From VRUE01 sp963774405 (lineage in GTDB: Bacteria > Actinomycetota > Thermoleophilia > Solirubrobacterales > 70-9), in contig CAVZEV010000009.1 of assembly GCA_963774405.1 (NCBI GenBank), positions 186,001 through 250,000 on the forward strand: a DNA stretch of 64,000 nt, in the 5' to 3' direction. The notes under the pieces were generated by a model. That model was not told where the DNA came from, ran no database searches, and saw only the letters and a list, made by a program, of their open reading frames with translations. Positions 18,401 through 25,806 of this stretch are shown here, piece after piece; position 1 is the first letter of the stretch, and each line of letters starts with the position of its first letter. Made by a program: the position numbers and the translations under genes.

Positions 18401-19126
18401 ATGAGCGCGGACGAGCGACCGACCCTGCTGGCGATCCAGCACGTGCCCTGGGAGGGCCCGCACCGGATCCTCGACGCCTGCGGCGGCCTCGACGTGCACA
18501 CGGTCAAACCGCTGGCGGGCCAGCCGCTGCCCGCCCACGACGCCGTGGCGGGCGCCGTCGTCATGGGCGGGCCGATGAACGTCGACGAAGTCGACGTTCA
18601 TCCCGAGCTGGCGGAGCGAGCGCGAGTGGCTGGCCGAGGCGCTCGCCGCGAGATGCCGGTGCTCGGCGTCTGCCTCGGGGCGCAGCTCCTGGCGCGAGCG
18701 CTGGGGGCGGAGGTGCGGGCGGGGGAGGGCCCGGAGCTCGGCTACGCCCCGGTCGAGGTCCTCGACCCCGACGATCCGCTCCTCGGCCGCCTCGCCCCGA
18801 GCACGACCGTCCTGCACTGGCACGGCGACGTCTTCGATCTACCCGACGGCGCCCGGCACCTGGCCCGCTCCGAGCGCACCGAGGTCCAGGCCTTCCGCCA
18901 CGCCAACGCCTGGGGCGTGCTCTTCCACCCTGAGTCCGACTTCGCCCTGCTCGAGGCCTGGCTGGCCGTGCCCGAGATGGTCCACGAGGCCTGCGTTGCC
19001 CTTGGCGACGACGGAGCCGCGGCCCTCCCGGCCCAGGCCGAAGCCGCCGAACCAGACCTGCTCACCCGCACGACCCCCGGCCTGGAAGCATTCGCCTCCC
19101 TGGTCGCATCCCAAGACCCCGCCTAG
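18401..19126 (+). CDS. Class I glutamine amidotransferase domain protein
   Basis: The 241-residue protein has the class I amidotransferase (GMP-synthase N-domain-like) layout. It has GAVVMGGPMNVDE, the nucleophile elbow GVCLGAQLLA (catalytic Cys near residue 92) and the His-Glu pair in GVLFHPES. Members hydrolyse glutamine or act on gamma-glutamyl compounds; no synthetase partner is adjacent. Residues about 67-83 (LAERARVAGRGARREM) look scrambled. Reading the middle in the neighbouring frame gives a better match (EREWLAEAL), so two compensating single-base indels probably flank 18615-18650. The start is ATG 18401. Confidence 0.82.
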   Translation: MSADERPTLLAIQHVPWEGPHRILDACGGLDVHTVKPLAGQPLPAHDAVAGAVVMGGPMNVDEVDVHPELAERARVAGRGARREMPVLGVCLGAQLLARALGAEVRAGEGPELGYAPVEVLDPDDPLLGRLAPSTTVLHWHGDVFDLPDGARHLARSERTEVQAFRHANAWGVLFHPESDFALLEAWLAVPEMVHEACVALGDDGAAALPAQAEAAEPDLLTRTTPGLEAFASLVASQDPA

Positions 19127-19169
19127 CCTCCGCGATCCCGGCCGTAGCCGCTAGATTGAGGTCGGCGCG

Positions 19170-19242
19170 GTGGCAGTAGCTCAGTTGGTAGAGCTCCGGC
19201 TTGTGGTGCCGGCGGTCGCGGGTTCGAATCCCGTCTGCCACC
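19170..19242 (+). tRNA. tRNA-His (anticodon GTG)
   Basis: The acceptor arm GTGGCAG (19170-19176) pairs with CTGCCAC (19235-19241), and a G at 19169 supplies the G-1 typical of tRNA-His. The anticodon loop TTGTGGT gives anticodon GTG. The T arm contains GGTTCGAATCC. The 3' part from 19201 onward is duplicated exactly at 21679, marking this tRNA as an integration target. Confidence 0.95.
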
Positions 19243-19243
19243 C
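19201..19243 (+). repeat. Left 43-bp direct repeat (attachment-site-like, tRNA-His 3' half)
   Basis: The 43 bp from the anticodon loop to just past the tRNA end are identical to 21679-21721. A tRNA 3'-end duplication at both borders of an insert is the classical footprint of site-specific integration by a tyrosine recombinase. The first base after the repeat differs between the copies. Confidence 0.8.
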
Positions 19244-19327
19244 CTCAGCGAAATGCCTGCAAATGAGCAGGTTTGGTTAAACGAAACAGGCCGAATTTGG
19301 CTCCAACCGGGTTGGAAATGCGGCCTC

Positions 19328-19362
19328 ATCCCAGGCACTTCTGCTCTATTAGTGCCTGGGAT
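19328..19362. repeat. 12-bp inverted repeat near the left end of the tRNA-His islet
   Basis: ATCCCAGGCACT (19328-19339) and AGTGCCTGGGAT (19351-19362) are perfect inverted repeats around an 11-nt loop. A related hairpin with arms GGCACTTC/GAAGTGCC lies at 21533-21555 near the right end. Both are preceded by GGTTGGAAATG. They could be terminators or recombinase-binding sites. The 19244-19492 stretch holds no convincing gene. Confidence 0.5.
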
Positions 19363-19492
19363 CGCGCCGATGTGCGGGAATTGGCGGGGATTTCGGCTAT
19401 CAGCCTCGGGCTTCGTACTGCAAATTCTGTAAGCATCACGCATTCATGGGAGCAAGCTCTGTTAATACCCATAGGCGTCTCGCCGCTTTCTG

Positions 19493-20565
19493 ATGGACGC
19501 GGCTGCCGTAGCTGCAATTGCAGCCGTAGTAACCCTTCCGCTCGGCCTTGTCCAGTGGCGAAGCACTCGCGCCCAGGCACGTAGTGCCGAGGTTGACCTC
19601 CTGCGAGAGATGCGTGCTGACTGGCTAGAGCTCAAGCCGCAATGGCATAAGGCCCTACTTACCGCAATCGGCCCTGACAGCTACTACAGCCCCGCGAGTA
19701 TGGAGATCCGGGAGACCTTCCGGAAGCTAATTGAAGATATCCAGTCGATCCCAGATGTTGAGGACCCGGGGTGGCATGCCCATCTCAACAACACCAGAGA
19801 TCGCTCGCATGAGTTTGAACAGGCCGAGCGTGATGTTCTCTTCTTTCTTGCAACCCTTGCTTCGGTTGTTCTAACGGGTCGTCTTTCCCCATCTCTTGCC
19901 TACACGGTGATAGGCCCGACGTGGTGCGGCGAAGCCGACAGATCCGGGCCCTTCTCGGAGCTGCCAGGCCGGACTGGTATTCCCTAGATCGCACGGAAGA
20001 AAAGGAGGGGCAGTCACCCACGGGCGAGCTGACGGATGAGGAAGCCGCTGTAGCGCTGATGAAGGAAATCGAAGAGGACGACGGAGATGATCTGGAGTGT
20101 CCCTGGGTGTACTGGGTTGACAGCCTCCCCGGTCTCACCGACCGAATTCTTGGTTTGATGGATGTCCTATGGGCGGAGGGTGTTCGCCGCTATGACCTTG
20201 AAACTCACGATCTGGTGGCGGGTGCGGCCACCAAGTATGGAACACAGTCGGGGTTGCGGAATCGACTACGAATCCGTCGACTTTGCCGCGAACATGGCTC
20301 TCGCTTCACTGGTTGGAGGCTAGAGCGCTCACTTCTCGTCAGTGAGTTCCTTCCGATCGGTCCACCAAGGCGAGTCGACTTTATCTCGCTGCAGGTTGTC
20401 CCTGACCAGCTTCAGGGTTGGCGGTTCCGCGGATGGGTAAGACGCAATCGAGCTTTCGTTAAAGGCCGGTTCAAAAGATCAAATCGTTCGCTCGCTCTGA
20501 AAATGCCGGTTGATCCAATTGCCGCGGAAGGTTCTTCCGGCGAGTCACCCTTCGAAGGTTTCTAG
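19493..20565 (+). CDS. Membrane-anchored hypothetical protein, one frameshift
   Basis: Two overlapping ORFs (19493-19987 and 19921-20565) are best read as one protein of about 357 residues with a single missing base near 19917. The first frame's SLAYTVIGP continues in the next frame as DVVRRSRQIRALL. The N-terminus is one hydrophobic helix (AAVAAIAAVVTLPLGLVQW), followed by a helical, charged cytoplasmic region (LLREMRADWLELKPQW, EQAERDVLFFLATLASVVL). The C-terminal part is basic. No known domain is recognised. It is the only cargo of the islet besides HepT/MntA and is transcribed towards that pair. Confidence 0.5.
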
Positions 20566-20574
20566 GTTCTAGAG

Positions 20575-20913
20575 TTAGTTTCCAAGCATGCGGCTGATCG
20601 CCTGCTCGAGCGGCGGTAGATCCCGCTCCACGATCTCAAGCACGCGGCGAATGTCGACTCGGAAGTACTCGTGAGCGATTAGGTCTCGAAGGCCCGCGAT
20701 GTCGGCCCAGGGGATCTCGGGCGTTGACTCGCGCATCTCCGCGCTCAGGTGCTTGACGGCCTCGCCGATCACCACGAACTGGAAGAGCAGGGCGTCGTGT
20801 AGCAGCGGGTTTTGCAGGGCGTCGGTCATATCACCGGCTTGCTTGAGATGTTTGCGAATGGCGGCAATCGCGTCCTTGATGTCGCGAAGACGCTCTTGCT
20901 CGTCTCGGCTCAT
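20575..20913 (-). CDS. hepT: HEPN-domain toxin of HepT (DUF86) type
   Basis: The 112-residue all-helical protein has the HepT signature R-x4-H-x-Y in GLRDLIAHEYFRVD (Arg about 76, His about 81). In studied HepT/MntA pairs the HEPN protein is a ribonuclease-type toxin that MntA inactivates by adding AMP to the Tyr of this motif. The start codon overlaps the stop of mntA as ATGA, indicating translational coupling. The length is normal for the family. A truncated second copy of its first 20 codons lies at 22650-22745. Confidence 0.85.
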   Translation of the reverse strand: MSRDEQERLRDIKDAIAAIRKHLKQAGDMTDALQNPLLHDALLFQFVVIGEAVKHLSAEMRESTPEIPWADIAGLRDLIAHEYFRVDIRRVLEIVERDLPPLEQAISRMLGN

Positions 20914-21437
20914 AGGGGGAGTGCCTCGCCCAGCACCTCGTCGCGGATGCGGTCCTTGAGCATGTCGGTGGTTGCGACATCTACAGGCAAGTCGAGGATC
21001 TCCCCGGCTTCTCTGCGAAAGGCGGCTAGGTCGAGGAGGGTTCGGCCCGGTTTGAGATCTACAAGGAGATCCACATCGCTTTCGGCCGTTGCTTCGCCGC
21101 GCGCGAGAGAGCCGAAGGCGCGCAGGTGACCGACGCCGTGTCTCTCGGCAGCGTCGAGTAGTCGGCGGCGTTGACGTCGCAGCTTGTCGGCCTGCGGGCC
21201 GAGCTGGCCTCGCATTGAGCTACCCGGGCTGGGATCCCGCGCGGGGGGCGTTTGGATCTCCAGGCGCCTTCCGCATGCTGCTAGGAGCCGCTCCAGCGTC
21301 GGCAGGGTCGGAAGAGCCGCTCCGGTCTCGTAGCGAGCCAACGCCGATTGGGAGGTGCCTGCGCGCGCAGCCAGCTCCACCTGCGAGAGGCTCGCACCTA
21401 GTCGCGCCTGACGGATGGTCTGAGGCAGTCCGAGCAT
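20910..21437 (-). CDS. mntA: MntA-type nucleotidyltransferase antitoxin with N-terminal XRE helix-turn-helix
   Basis: The protein has about 175 residues. Residues about 5-60 form an XRE HTH (LGASLSQVELAARAGTSQSA, followed by ARYETG). Residues about 80-175 are a minimal nucleotidyltransferase with GSLARGEATAESDVDLLVD, the G-S-x10-D-x-D motif. In known pairs it AMPylates HepT; the fused HTH suggests it also represses its own promoter. ATG 21437 is preferred to ATG 21464, which lies inside an AT-rich operator-like segment. It overlaps hepT by 4 bp. A related C-terminal fragment lies at 22742-22880. Confidence 0.85.
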   Translation of the reverse strand: MLGLPQTIRQARLGASLSQVELAARAGTSQSALARYETGAALPTLPTLERLLAACGRRLEIQTPPARDPSPGSSMRGQLGPQADKLRRQRRRLLDAAERHGVGHLRAFGSLARGEATAESDVDLLVDLKPGRTLLDLAAFRREAGEILDLPVDVATTDMLKDRIRDEVLGEALPL

Positions 21438-21444
21438 GTCGAGG

Positions 21445-21469
21445 GAATATATCAATATTGGCATATATC
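21445..21469 (-). promoter_or_regulatory. AT-rich promoter/operator of mntA-hepT
   Basis: On the minus strand this segment contains two GATATAT direct repeats 16 bp apart flanking a central AATATT, in otherwise GC-rich DNA. TATATT ending about 10 bp before ATG 21437 could be the -10 element. It is a natural autoregulatory site for the XRE domain of MntA. Confidence 0.5.
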
Positions 21470-21678
21470 GGGGAGAGAGGGCGCGCCTGCGCGGCCTTCA
21501 AATCGGCCGGTTGGAAATGGCCTGCGAAACCAGGCACTTCTTGCCGGGAAGTGCCCGAATCACCGCTAATCCCCCCGTATCGCCGCACTTCGGCGTGGAG
21601 CGGGCGGTGATGTTGAGGTCCGAAAAATCCTGCAAATCACGCACTCCATAGCGTAGGGGAGCCATCTCATCTTCTCAT

Positions 21679-21721
21679 TTGTGGTGCCGGCGGTCGCGGG
21701 TTCGAATCCCGTCTGCCACCC
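21679..21721 (+). repeat. Right 43-bp direct repeat (duplicated 3' half of tRNA-His)
   Basis: This is an exact copy of 19201-19243. It contains the anticodon loop 3' side, T arm and acceptor 3' strand but no 5' half, so it cannot form a tRNA. It marks the distal border of the islet. The 21465-21678 interval before it holds only the right-end hairpin (21533-21555). Confidence 0.8.
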
Positions 21722-21732
21722 TGATTCTTGCG

Positions 21733-21963
21733 GTGGTCGAACCGCGGACAAAGAGAAAGACGGGTATCAAGGTCAGCGGTGCCCTGGAAGGTGAGTTCAT
21801 CATCACCGAGGAGCGCGACGCCAACGAGTTCGTGATCACTCGCGACACCTCCTGGAAAGCGATGCTAGGCAAGGGCGAGCGCGACGCCACTGAGGAGGAG
21901 ATCGCCGCCCTAGAGGCCGAGCACGGATCGTTCTTGCCCGCAGACGGCGAGGGGAGACCTTGA
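21733..21963 (+). CDS. Small hypothetical protein upstream of vapBC
   Basis: The protein has about 76 residues, starting at GTG 21733. A longer ORF begins inside the duplicated tRNA piece, so its first 18 codons are spurious. The sequence is beta-rich at first (GIKVSGALEGEFIITEERD) and acidic-helical at the end (ATEEEIAALEAEHGSFLP). No family is recognised. It ends 18 bp before vapB and may be co-transcribed with it. It could be an accessory antitoxin or chance neighbour. Confidence 0.45.
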   Translation: MVEPRTKRKTGIKVSGALEGEFIITEERDANEFVITRDTSWKAMLGKGERDATEEEIAALEAEHGSFLPADGEGRP

Positions 21964-21981
21964 TGTATGCTCATGCTGTAT

Positions 21982-22242
21982 ATGCTTCGCACGCAGATTT
22001 ACATCACCGAGGAGCAGGAGCGGCGGATCGCGTCACGTGCCGCCGATGCTGGGGTGTCGAAGGCGCAGGTGATCCGGCGAATGCTCGATGAGGGGCTAGG
22101 AGTCGACGACGGGGCAGAGGAACGGCGCCGCGCGATTCGCGCTACTGCGGGCGCCCTTCCAGACGCCGATGGCTGGGAGTCCTGGCTGGCCCGGGTGCGC
22201 GGCGGCGGGGCGGACGACCGGCTCAGGCGCCTGGAGCATTGA
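21982..22242 (+). CDS. vapB: Ribbon-helix-helix antitoxin (VapB/CopG type)
   Basis: The 86-residue protein has an N-terminal RHH DNA-binding domain (LRTQIYITEEQERRIASRAADAG, SKAQVIRRMLDEGLG) and a flexible C-terminal tail that would bind the PIN toxin. ATG 21982 is chosen over 21967 because the RHH strand begins there. The sequence just upstream (GTATATGC) is AT-rich and may contain the promoter. Its stop TGA overlaps the TTG start of vapC. Confidence 0.75.
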   Translation: MLRTQIYITEEQERRIASRAADAGVSKAQVIRRMLDEGLGVDDGAEERRRAIRATAGALPDADGWESWLARVRGGGADDRLRRLEH

Positions 22243-22628
22243 GCACTCTGTTCGACTCAACGATCCTGATCGCGCACCTGCGCGGCGACGGTCGCGCGAC
22301 GGACCTGTTGCTCGATGCCGCCGCGGAGGGGGCACTCGCGAGCGTGATCTCGCGCGCCGAGATCGAGGGTGGGATGCGCTCGGGTGAGCGCCGTGACGTC
22401 AGCCGGCTGTTCGACGGGCTGCGCCTGCTCCCGGTCACCGATGCAGCTGCCAGGCGGGCGGGTCGCCACCTGCGACGCTTCCGACGCTCCCACCCTGGGA
22501 TCGACCTCGCCGACTACCTGATCGCGGCCACGGCAGAGGAGGAGGGCGCCGAGTTCGCGACGCTGAACGTGAAGCACTTCCCGATGCTGGAAGGGCTCCG
22601 CCCGCCCTGGTCGGCGACGCCGTCCTAG
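22239..22628 (+). CDS. vapC: PIN-domain ribonuclease toxin (VapC type)
   Basis: The 129-residue protein begins at TTG 22239 and overlaps vapB by 4 bp. It has the PIN acidic residues: Asp in LFDSTILI (about 6), Glu in ISRAEIEGGMRSGE (about 43-45), Asp in GIDLADYLIAATA (about 90-93), and the conserved Asn region FATLNVKHFP. PIN toxins cleave specific RNAs such as tRNAs when not bound by VapB. The length is normal, and the operon order (antitoxin first) is typical. Confidence 0.85.
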   Translation: MSTLFDSTILIAHLRGDGRATDLLLDAAAEGALASVISRAEIEGGMRSGERRDVSRLFDGLRLLPVTDAAARRAGRHLRRFRRSHPGIDLADYLIAATAEEEGAEFATLNVKHFPMLEGLRPPWSATPS

Positions 22629-22649
22629 TCGCGGGCACTTCGCAGTGAA

Positions 22650-22880
22650 TCAGGGGGTGTCTGGCGGTGGCAAAAAGCCCTGCTCACGAATTGCGGCGAT
22701 CGCGACTTGGATGTCGCGAAGGCGGTCTTGCTCGTCTCGGCTCATAGGGGGAGCGCCTCGCTGAGTACCTCGTCGCGGATGTGGTCCTTGAGCATGTCGG
22801 TGGTTGCGACGTCTACGGGAAGACCGAGGATCTCTGATGCCTCGCGACGGAATGCGGCGAGGTCAAGGAGCGTGCGACCG
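22650..22880 (-). pseudogene. Decayed second HepT/MntA copy
   Basis: This stretch is a diverged duplicate of the intact junction at about 20871-21049. It encodes the last 45 or so residues of an MntA-like protein (LLDLAAFRREASEILGLP and DMLKDHIRDEVL). Its TGA overlaps an ATG that opens a HepT start (MSRDEQDRLRDIQVAIAAIR), which stops after 31 codons at 22650-22652. The ATGA coupling is preserved. Everything upstream of the MntA fragment and downstream of the HepT fragment is lost. Confidence 0.7.
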
Positions 22881-22934
22881 GGGAGTCGCGAGAAGCAGAG
22901 TCGTCCCGAGCGCTGTGGTTGCATCCCTTCAACG

Positions 22935-23897
22935 TTGAGCCCGCAACGCGTACATCGGCGCCTGCTCGGTGGGAGACGGAAGCTCCTGATCGGGTTCCTC
23001 GCCCTGTGCGCGCTTTTGGCGCTCAACGCGCTCATCGTCGGGGCGGAAACGAAGCCGGCCACGGTGACCGTCGCGGGCGGGAGGATCTTGCATCTGCCCG
23101 GGGGTGCGATCCAGGTTCTCGAAAAGGGCCCGCGGCGGGCGCCGCCGATTGTCCTACTGCACTGCTTCGGCTGCTCGATCGCCTGGTGGCAGCGGATGAT
23201 TCCGTTGCTCGACCGCGATCGGCGCGTCATCGCGCTGGATCTGCGGGGCTTCGGCGGCTCCGAAAAGCCGGGCTCCGGCTACGCGATGGCGGACCAGGCC
23301 TCGCTGGTGGCCGAAGCGCTGAAGCGGCTCGGCGTGCATCGCGCCACCGTCGTCGGCCACTCGTTGGGGGGCACGGTCGCGACGGCGCTGACCGAAGTCC
23401 CCGGCAATTACGTCGGCCGGCTGGTGATCGTCGACCAGGCCCCGGACGAAAGCTTCTCCAAGGGCCTCGGCTTCGCCGCCGAAATCAGCACCGTCCCGGT
23501 GATCGGGCCGGCGCTGTGGCAGGTGACCCCGGACTTCGCGGTCAGGGAAGGGCTGGAAGTCGCCTTCGCGCCGGGATACGAAGTGCCGGAGCGGTTCGTC
23601 GACGAATTCAACCGGATGACCTACACGTCCTATGACTCCGACGACGAGGAGGGCGAATACATGAAGGCCGAGCCACTCGACCGCAGGATCGAGAGCGCGG
23701 GGGTGCCGCTGCTGGCGATCTTCGGCGCCGAAGACCAGATCTACGAATCGCAGCGAGCGCTGGCCGCCTACGCGAAGGCGCCCGGCGCCCGGACGGCGCT
23801 GGTCGCGGGGGCGGGACACTCGCCGAACGTCGAGCAGCCCCGCCGCACCGCCCGGCTCGTCCTCCGCTTCGACCGGGCCAAGGCGGCGCGCCGTTAG
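22935..23897 (+). CDS. Membrane-anchored alpha/beta hydrolase
   Basis: The protein has about 320 residues. TTG 22935 is the nearest plausible in-frame start; longer versions would run into the decayed toxin-antitoxin DNA. One N-terminal helix (LLIGFLALCALLALNALIVG) anchors an extracytoplasmic alpha/beta hydrolase. Motifs are oxyanion strand IVLLHCFGCSIAWW, turn DLRGFGGS, nucleophile elbow VVGHSLGG, acid region IFGAEDQIY and histidine in GAGHSPN. The substrate is unknown. The start region may have been altered by the neighbouring insertion. Confidence 0.75.
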   Translation: MSPQRVHRRLLGGRRKLLIGFLALCALLALNALIVGAETKPATVTVAGGRILHLPGGAIQVLEKGPRRAPPIVLLHCFGCSIAWWQRMIPLLDRDRRVIALDLRGFGGSEKPGSGYAMADQASLVAEALKRLGVHRATVVGHSLGGTVATALTEVPGNYVGRLVIVDQAPDESFSKGLGFAAEISTVPVIGPALWQVTPDFAVREGLEVAFAPGYEVPERFVDEFNRMTYTSYDSDDEEGEYMKAEPLDRRIESAGVPLLAIFGAEDQIYESQRALAAYAKAPGARTALVAGAGHSPNVEQPRRTARLVLRFDRAKAARR

Positions 23898-23934
23898 GCC
23901 AGGCTTAGGTTCGGCAGCGATACTCCCCGCCGTC

Positions 23935-25683
23935 TTGTTCCTCCTCGATCGCCACTGGTCGCGCCTGGCCGAGCGCTGGGCGCAGCTGCGCGCGCACCGG
24001 CGCGCCCGCTGGCCGGCGGCCCTGGCCGGCGCCTGCACGGTCGGCCTCGGCCTCGTCAACGTCGGCTCCGCTCTGACGCCGGCCCTGCACTCGCGGATGC
24101 GACTGCTGCTCGAACTGGTGCCGCGCGAGGTGCCGATCGCCGCGCACGCGCTGGCACTCTCCGCCGGCGTCTCGCTGGTGATTCTCGGGATCTACCTGAT
24201 GCGCCGCCGGCGCCGCGCCTGGGGCCTGGCGGTGGCGGTCCTGGTCGCGGCCGGGGCGCTCAACCTGCTGAAGGGGCTCGACATCGAGGAGGCGCTCGCC
24301 TGCTGGGGCCTCGCCGGCCTGCTCGTCTGGGGCCGGGGCGCCTTCGCGGTCGTGCACGAGGACAGCGGCTGGCGGGTGCCGCTGCTGCGCAGCGCGGCCG
24401 TGGCCGGCGGGGGCCTCGCCGCCAGCCTCGCCACCCTGCTGGCGGCCTCGCACTGGGGCACGCCGGGGTTGAGCCCGGCGCGGGTGGTGGCGGAGACCAG
24501 CGCGGCGCTGACCCTCTCGCCGGGCCCGATCCACTACCGCGAGCACTTCGAGTGGGTGCCGGGGGCGCTCGTCGTGCTCTGGGCCGGCGGGCTGCTGACC
24601 GTGGCCTGGCAGCTGTTCCGACCGCTGGCGGGCCCGCGCGGGCTGCCGCCGGGGGAGCTGCGGCCGCTCGCCCGCGAGCTCGTCGCGTCGCACGGCACCG
24701 ACACGCTCAGCTTCTTCAAGCTGCGCACCGACAAGCACCACTTCTTCGACCGTACGCGGCGGGCCTTCGTCGGCTACCGGATCGAGGCGGGGGTGCTGCT
24801 CGTCTCCGGGGATCCCGTCGGGCCGGCTGACGCCCTGCCCGGCCTGCTGCGCGAGCTCCGCGGCTTCGCCGAGGCTCGCGGCCTCGCGATCGGGGTAGTC
24901 GGCGCCAGCGAGGAGTTCGCCGAGCGGGCGAGCGGCGCCGGCCTCGGCTCGTTCTACATCGGCGACGAGGCGATTGTCGAGCTGGCCGGTTTCTCGCTCG
25001 AGGGGCGGGCGATTCGCAAGCTGCGCCAGGCGGTGGCCAGGGTCGGCAAGGCGGGCTACTCGGTCGCGCTGCGCTCGATGGGCGAGCTCTCGGACCCCGA
25101 GCTGCGCGAGCTGGAGCAGGTCTCGGACCGCTGGCGCGGCGACGAACCGGAGCGCGGCTTCTCGATGGCGATCGACGGTCTCCGCGGAGACCACCTCGAC
25201 GAGAGCCTGGTCGTGGTGGCGCGAGACGCCGAGGGGGAGGTGCGCGGCTTCCTCCACTTTGCCCCGTGCTACGGGCGAGCGGCGGTGTCGCTCGGGCTGA
25301 TGCGGCGCGACCGCGACACCGTCAACGGGCTCACCGAGTACCTCGTCGTCAAGGCGATCGAGATGCTGCGCGAGCGCGGCGTCGAGGAGATGTCACTCAA
25401 CTTCGCCGCCTTCGCCCGCTGGCTGCGCGACCCGAACGGCCTGGTGGAGCGCACCCTGGGCCGGGTCGTGACGCTGGCCAATCCCTACTTCCAGATCGAG
25501 AGCCTCTACCGCTTCAACGCCAAGTTCTCGCCCCGCTGGCAGCCGCGCTACCTGCTCTACGAGCGCGGCCCGCTCGGCTTCGCCCGCACCGGAATGGCGG
25601 CGATGTTCGCGGAGGGGCAGTTGCCCTCCCCGGCGCTCGACCTCCGCCGCCTGGTCGCCCGTCCCGCGGACGTCGCCGACTGA
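23935..25683 (+). CDS. MprF/LysX-like membrane protein with DUF2156 aminoacyl-transfer domain
   Basis: The 582-residue protein starts at TTG 23935. Residues about 25-240 hold six or so membrane helices. Residues about 265-570 form the DUF2156 (phosphatidylglycerol lysyltransferase C-terminal, GNAT-like) domain, with SFFKLRTDKHHFFD, VLLVSGDPVG, YIGDEAIVEL, LRQAVARV and MSLNFAAFARWL. Homologues transfer an amino acid from tRNA to phosphatidylglycerol, lowering surface charge and increasing resistance to cationic peptides. It lies 37 bp after the hydrolase on the same strand. No aminoacyl-tRNA synthetase domain is fused, unlike LysX of mycobacteria. Confidence 0.8.
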   Translation: MFLLDRHWSRLAERWAQLRAHRRARWPAALAGACTVGLGLVNVGSALTPALHSRMRLLLELVPREVPIAAHALALSAGVSLVILGIYLMRRRRRAWGLAVAVLVAAGALNLLKGLDIEEALACWGLAGLLVWGRGAFAVVHEDSGWRVPLLRSAAVAGGGLAASLATLLAASHWGTPGLSPARVVAETSAALTLSPGPIHYREHFEWVPGALVVLWAGGLLTVAWQLFRPLAGPRGLPPGELRPLARELVASHGTDTLSFFKLRTDKHHFFDRTRRAFVGYRIEAGVLLVSGDPVGPADALPGLLRELRGFAEARGLAIGVVGASEEFAERASGAGLGSFYIGDEAIVELAGFSLEGRAIRKLRQAVARVGKAGYSVALRSMGELSDPELRELEQVSDRWRGDEPERGFSMAIDGLRGDHLDESLVVVARDAEGEVRGFLHFAPCYGRAAVSLGLMRRDRDTVNGLTEYLVVKAIEMLRERGVEEMSLNFAAFARWLRDPNGLVERTLGRVVTLANPYFQIESLYRFNAKFSPRWQPRYLLYERGPLGFARTGMAAMFAEGQLPSPALDLRRLVARPADVAD

Positions 25684-25806
25684 GGCTCAGCTACCGCGGT
25701 CGCGCAGGGCGCGCCAAAGCCGGCGGGAGATGGCGGACGTGGTCCCAGCTCCCTGGGAGCCTTTGACTACATTTTCTCGTCCAGATAGACAACAGTTTCT
25801 CGGGGC

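Larger units (their letters stand above)
19244..21721. mobile_element. 2.4-kb tRNA-His genomic islet carrying a HepT/MntA module
   Basis: The segment lies between two exact 43-bp repeats of the tRNA-His 3' end. It contains one membrane-anchored hypothetical gene and a HepT/MntA toxin-antitoxin pair, and its base composition is lower in G+C than the flanks. No integrase or excisionase gene is present, so the islet is either a remnant or needs a recombinase supplied elsewhere. Both ends hold related non-coding sequence with an inverted repeat around CAGGCACTTC. Confidence 0.65.

Noticed and set aside
19123..19443. Minus-strand ORF over tRNA-His with RRDSNPRPPAPQAG
   Set aside because: This is the well-known spurious translation of antisense tRNA sequence.
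21679..21732. N-terminal extension of the small hypothetical gene upstream of vapB
   Set aside because: Those codons are the duplicated tRNA-His 3' half; GTG 21733 is the first plausible start after it.
25684..25806. GCTCC-CTG-GGAGC hairpin after the DUF2156 gene
   Set aside because: The stem is only 5 bp with a 3-nt loop and could occur by chance, so it is not called a terminator.
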